A stretch of DNA of 64,000 nt, taken from contig NW_019091537.1 of the NCBI RefSeq assembly GCF_001949145.1, positions 64,001-128,000 on the forward strand, given 5' to 3'. This DNA comes from Acanthaster planci. Lineage: Eukaryota > Echinodermata > Asteroidea > Valvatida > Acanthasteridae. Below the pieces are notes generated by a model. That model was given only the letters and a program-made list of their open reading frames with translations, was not told the origin of the DNA and did not search any database. Of the stretch, positions 61,923-64,000 are shown piece after piece (positions within the stretch are counted from its first letter, which is position 1; every line of letters begins with the position of its first letter). The position numbers and the translations under genes were made by a program.

Positions 61923-62029
61923 GATCATCACGCTTATTGGCTATGAACCCCATGAGTTGGTAGGCAAAACCGTGTACCAGTTTCACAACCCCCTTGATGC
62001 CCGAAAAGTCAGCGATTGCCACTCCAACT
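61923..62029 (+). CDS. bHLH-PAS exon 8: PAS-B middle
   Basis: Encodes residues 292-328: the split Arg, then IITLIGYEPHELVGKTVYQF and HNPLDARKVSDCHSN. HIF reads [27 protein letters not shown] here, so the match is close. The acceptor TTTTTGCAG supplies the third base of the Arg codon and the donor AACT|GTAAGT is phase 1. Confidence 0.94.
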
Positions 62030-63895
62030 GTAAGTGATTTCAGATTTGTGGGTTTTTGTTTTTCTTTAAATTTGCATTTTCCTGTTTGTTTAACCCATCT
62101 GAGTACCTCGTTTATCTTCCAAATGGGCCCATGCTCTATTTCCTTTTGTCAAATGGGTGTTAATGGGAGCATAACGTGAACTGTGCCCTGAGCCTGACAA
62201 TCCTCTCAGAGAGGAAGTCGAAGATGAAACGGCAGGAAAAATACTTGGAAGGAAACGCAGGTCGGGTGTGCTGGTGGTAATGCTGGTCAATTCCTCTGTA
62301 TTGGGGGGAAAGGAAATATAAAACGCAAAAGTGCTGATTCAGCCAAGACTCAGTGAGTTTGCACATGCATGTGGGTCAGAGGTCAATATAGCAGTGTGAC
62401 CATCAAGCTACCTTAAACAGCTCTGTGACAAAATTGTTACGTCTGCTCCGCTACCAAAACTCCCTCCAAGTTGAAGCTGTGCTTCACCAGTATTTATGCT
62501 ATTGGAGAAATTTACTACTGAATTACATTTGCAGAAGTTATGTCCCAGAATAATCTTAACTCTTTAATGACCAGTATGAATGCACTTGTGAAAAATTGTT
62601 CCTGAACTTTCTTGACATTTTAAGGTTCTTCATTAAGTTTGTCAAGGTCACACATCCCACATGCACAGCACACTTGTTCTTTAGTTATGGGGACATACAC
62701 CTGCCATTACACTTACTGGTATTTTGTGGGGACCAAAAATGTGGGGACAGCAGGAGTCCGCATAACTCGTCCCTAATTTGCTTAACAATTGAAAACTTCC
62801 GCATAATGCAGTTAGGGCATACCCACTGTGTTCTAGCATGCAGTTACGTAGCTGTTTTTTTAACATGCTCATTTGGGGATTCATAACAATGGACTCAAAT
62901 CTGTGATGCATTTTTAGTTCAAGCCAAGTTCAGACCTTTTCCCAACTTTTTGAGGCTTGTTAGTGCACAAGCTACGGTATGGCAGTAGCCACTTGCTGTA
63001 GATGTGCTTGTTACTGTCAGCCAAAGTCAGTGGATTCAGACATTGCCTCTGACTCACAGGGTTTTCAAGTCTACCTTAGACCTAGACAGGGACTCGACCG
63101 TAACTTCAACAACAGCGACAATATTTATTTCCATAGTGACATTATTTATAACAACCACATGTGCATGTGGATTTTAATTACATGTAATACTAGGGTAAGT
63201 TAAATAATATTGAAAATGATAGCACATTGTTTAAGCTTCACATGAAAATAAATGATACCAACATGAAGGAAAATGGTGAAGCAAGGCTTATGTACCTTTC
63301 CCTTGGACAAGATAAAACAAGACTCGACACGAGACACACAGTGAGACCCGATAGCTTTTAGAAAACTTACATTTGAATCTCAGAACAAGATGTAATCATT
63401 AGTTTCTTCAATTTTTTAGCCAAGGAAACCACAGTATTACACTCTTTTAATTTAACTCCAAGTTCATCCCTATATCTGAGACCACATTGAAATGGACTGT
63501 TTCTAAAAAACGATCTTCTGCTTTTTCTCACATAGAACGATCACCTCTTAATGAACTACATGTATGTGTGTCCCGTGCAGACGAACAGAGGCTGTAAATG
63601 AAAATAGATGATCAAACACTGCAGTGTAGCAATCAAGTCCATCACAAGTCGTCTTAATAACAGGGTGAATGATGACAAAGGAATGCTTTTGTCACTGCCA
63701 GTTTTAATACGGGAAGCTTGACGTGATGCCAAGTCTGGATGGCTTGTTATGGACTCAACTACAACACTGCAAGACTGCCCTCAATTGGGCAAAACAGGTT
63801 TTTCAAGGACTCCAGTCCGTATCAGCATCTTCAAACATCTTGATTTTTTTTGTATTTTGCAAACTGATTTCTGTTTCGTCATTCTGTTCTTTTAG
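62030..63895 (+). other. intron 8 (about 1.9 kb)
   Basis: Consensus GTAAGT donor and TTCTTTTAG acceptor. Unique AT-rich DNA, with no exon and few repeats. Confidence 0.75.
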
Positions 63896-64000
63896 TAATC
63901 ATGAAGGGCACCAGTGCTACCAAGTATTACCGCTTCATGGGCAAGAACGGATCCTGGGTGTGGCTCCAGACAAGAGCCACCATCATTTACAACACCAACA
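63896..64000 (+). CDS. bHLH-PAS exon 9: PAS-B end (cut by window edge)
   Basis: Encodes residues 328-362 up to the window edge: LIMKGTSATKYYRFMGKNG followed by SWVWLQTRATIIYNTKN. The family pattern is KGQVxTxxYRxLxKxGGYVWxQTxATVIYNxxN, and the last residues match HIF-1 alpha YNTKN. The acceptor TTCTTTTAG completes the split Leu codon. The rest of PAS-B and the C-terminal half lie beyond the window. Confidence 0.93.

Larger units (their letters stand above)
6374..64000 (+). other. bHLH-PAS transcription factor gene (HIF/SIM-like, possibly orphan), 5' part
   Basis: Nine coding exons join in phase into 362 codons without a stop: residues 1-9 before the bHLH, bHLH about 10-63, PAS-A about 100-265, and PAS-B from about 276 to the window edge. 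Class I bHLH-PAS proteins are nuclear factors that pair with ARNT and bind asymmetric E-boxes such as the hypoxia or CNS-midline elements. The PAS domains resemble HIF-alpha and SIM most (FYISDNV, MFMSRHSLDM, IGYEPHELVG, YRFMGKNGSWVWLQT), with introns at familiar bHLH-PAS positions such as just after the GIHQ of PAS-A. The basic region (RSRYAAKMRRDKE) lacks the SRDAARSRRSKE pattern of HIF, SIM and Trachealess. Oxygen-degradation and activation regions, if any, would lie to the right of the window, so HIF function cannot be judged. Confidence 0.85.

Noticed and set aside
33070-64000. Naming the gene HIF1A, SIM or NPAS
   Set aside because: PAS domains resemble HIF-alpha but the basic region does not, and no C-terminal domain is in the window. 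A symbol would overstate the evidence.

Overview
This window is nuclear DNA of an animal with large, repeat-filled introns. It is AT-rich, carries GT-AG spliced exons with GC-rich codon use, and shows SINE, MITE and LINE relics but no operons or ribosome binding sites. Very dense palindromic runs built from TACATGTA and TACCGGTA, together with the protein content, fit a marine invertebrate; an echinoderm, amphioxus or hemichordate seems likeliest, but the species cannot be fixed by eye. Two assembly gaps (298-466 and 40215-40304) and two single ambiguous bases (1472 and 3701) are present.

Layout. Positions 102-744 hold a TTAA-flanked MITE. On the minus strand, 1034-1497 is an N-terminal coding exon of the nucleolar rRNA-processing factor ESF1; its later exons lie off the left edge. 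A foldback element (1658-2087) with a central inverted pair of YY1-like motifs follows, then an intergenic region with one doubtful minus-strand exon (3138-3309). A CpG-richer promoter-like block (about 6040-6373) leads into the main gene of the window.

Main gene. From 6374 to beyond the right edge, on the plus strand, runs one bHLH-PAS transcription factor gene. I joined nine coding exons (6374-6399, 33070-33242, 44148-44254, 47121-47210, 55439-55613, 56688-56803, 57812-57999, 61923-62029, 63896-64000+). Every splice phase agrees and there is no internal stop, giving 362 codons so far. They encode a very short N-terminus, the bHLH, the whole of PAS-A and most of PAS-B. The PAS parts look most like HIF-alpha and SIM-type class I proteins, but the basic region departs from the usual pattern of those families, so this may be an orphan bHLH-PAS type. 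Intron 1 is about 26.7 kb and separates the start codon from the DNA-binding domain.

The rest is intron. It holds several foldback MITEs, two copies each of a TTAA MITE and of a tRNA-derived SINE, a LINE reverse-transcriptase relic, minisatellites, and hundreds of short palindromic ACATGT, GTAC and ACCGGT runs. These runs are dense from about 7.5 to 54.2 kb and become rare after that.
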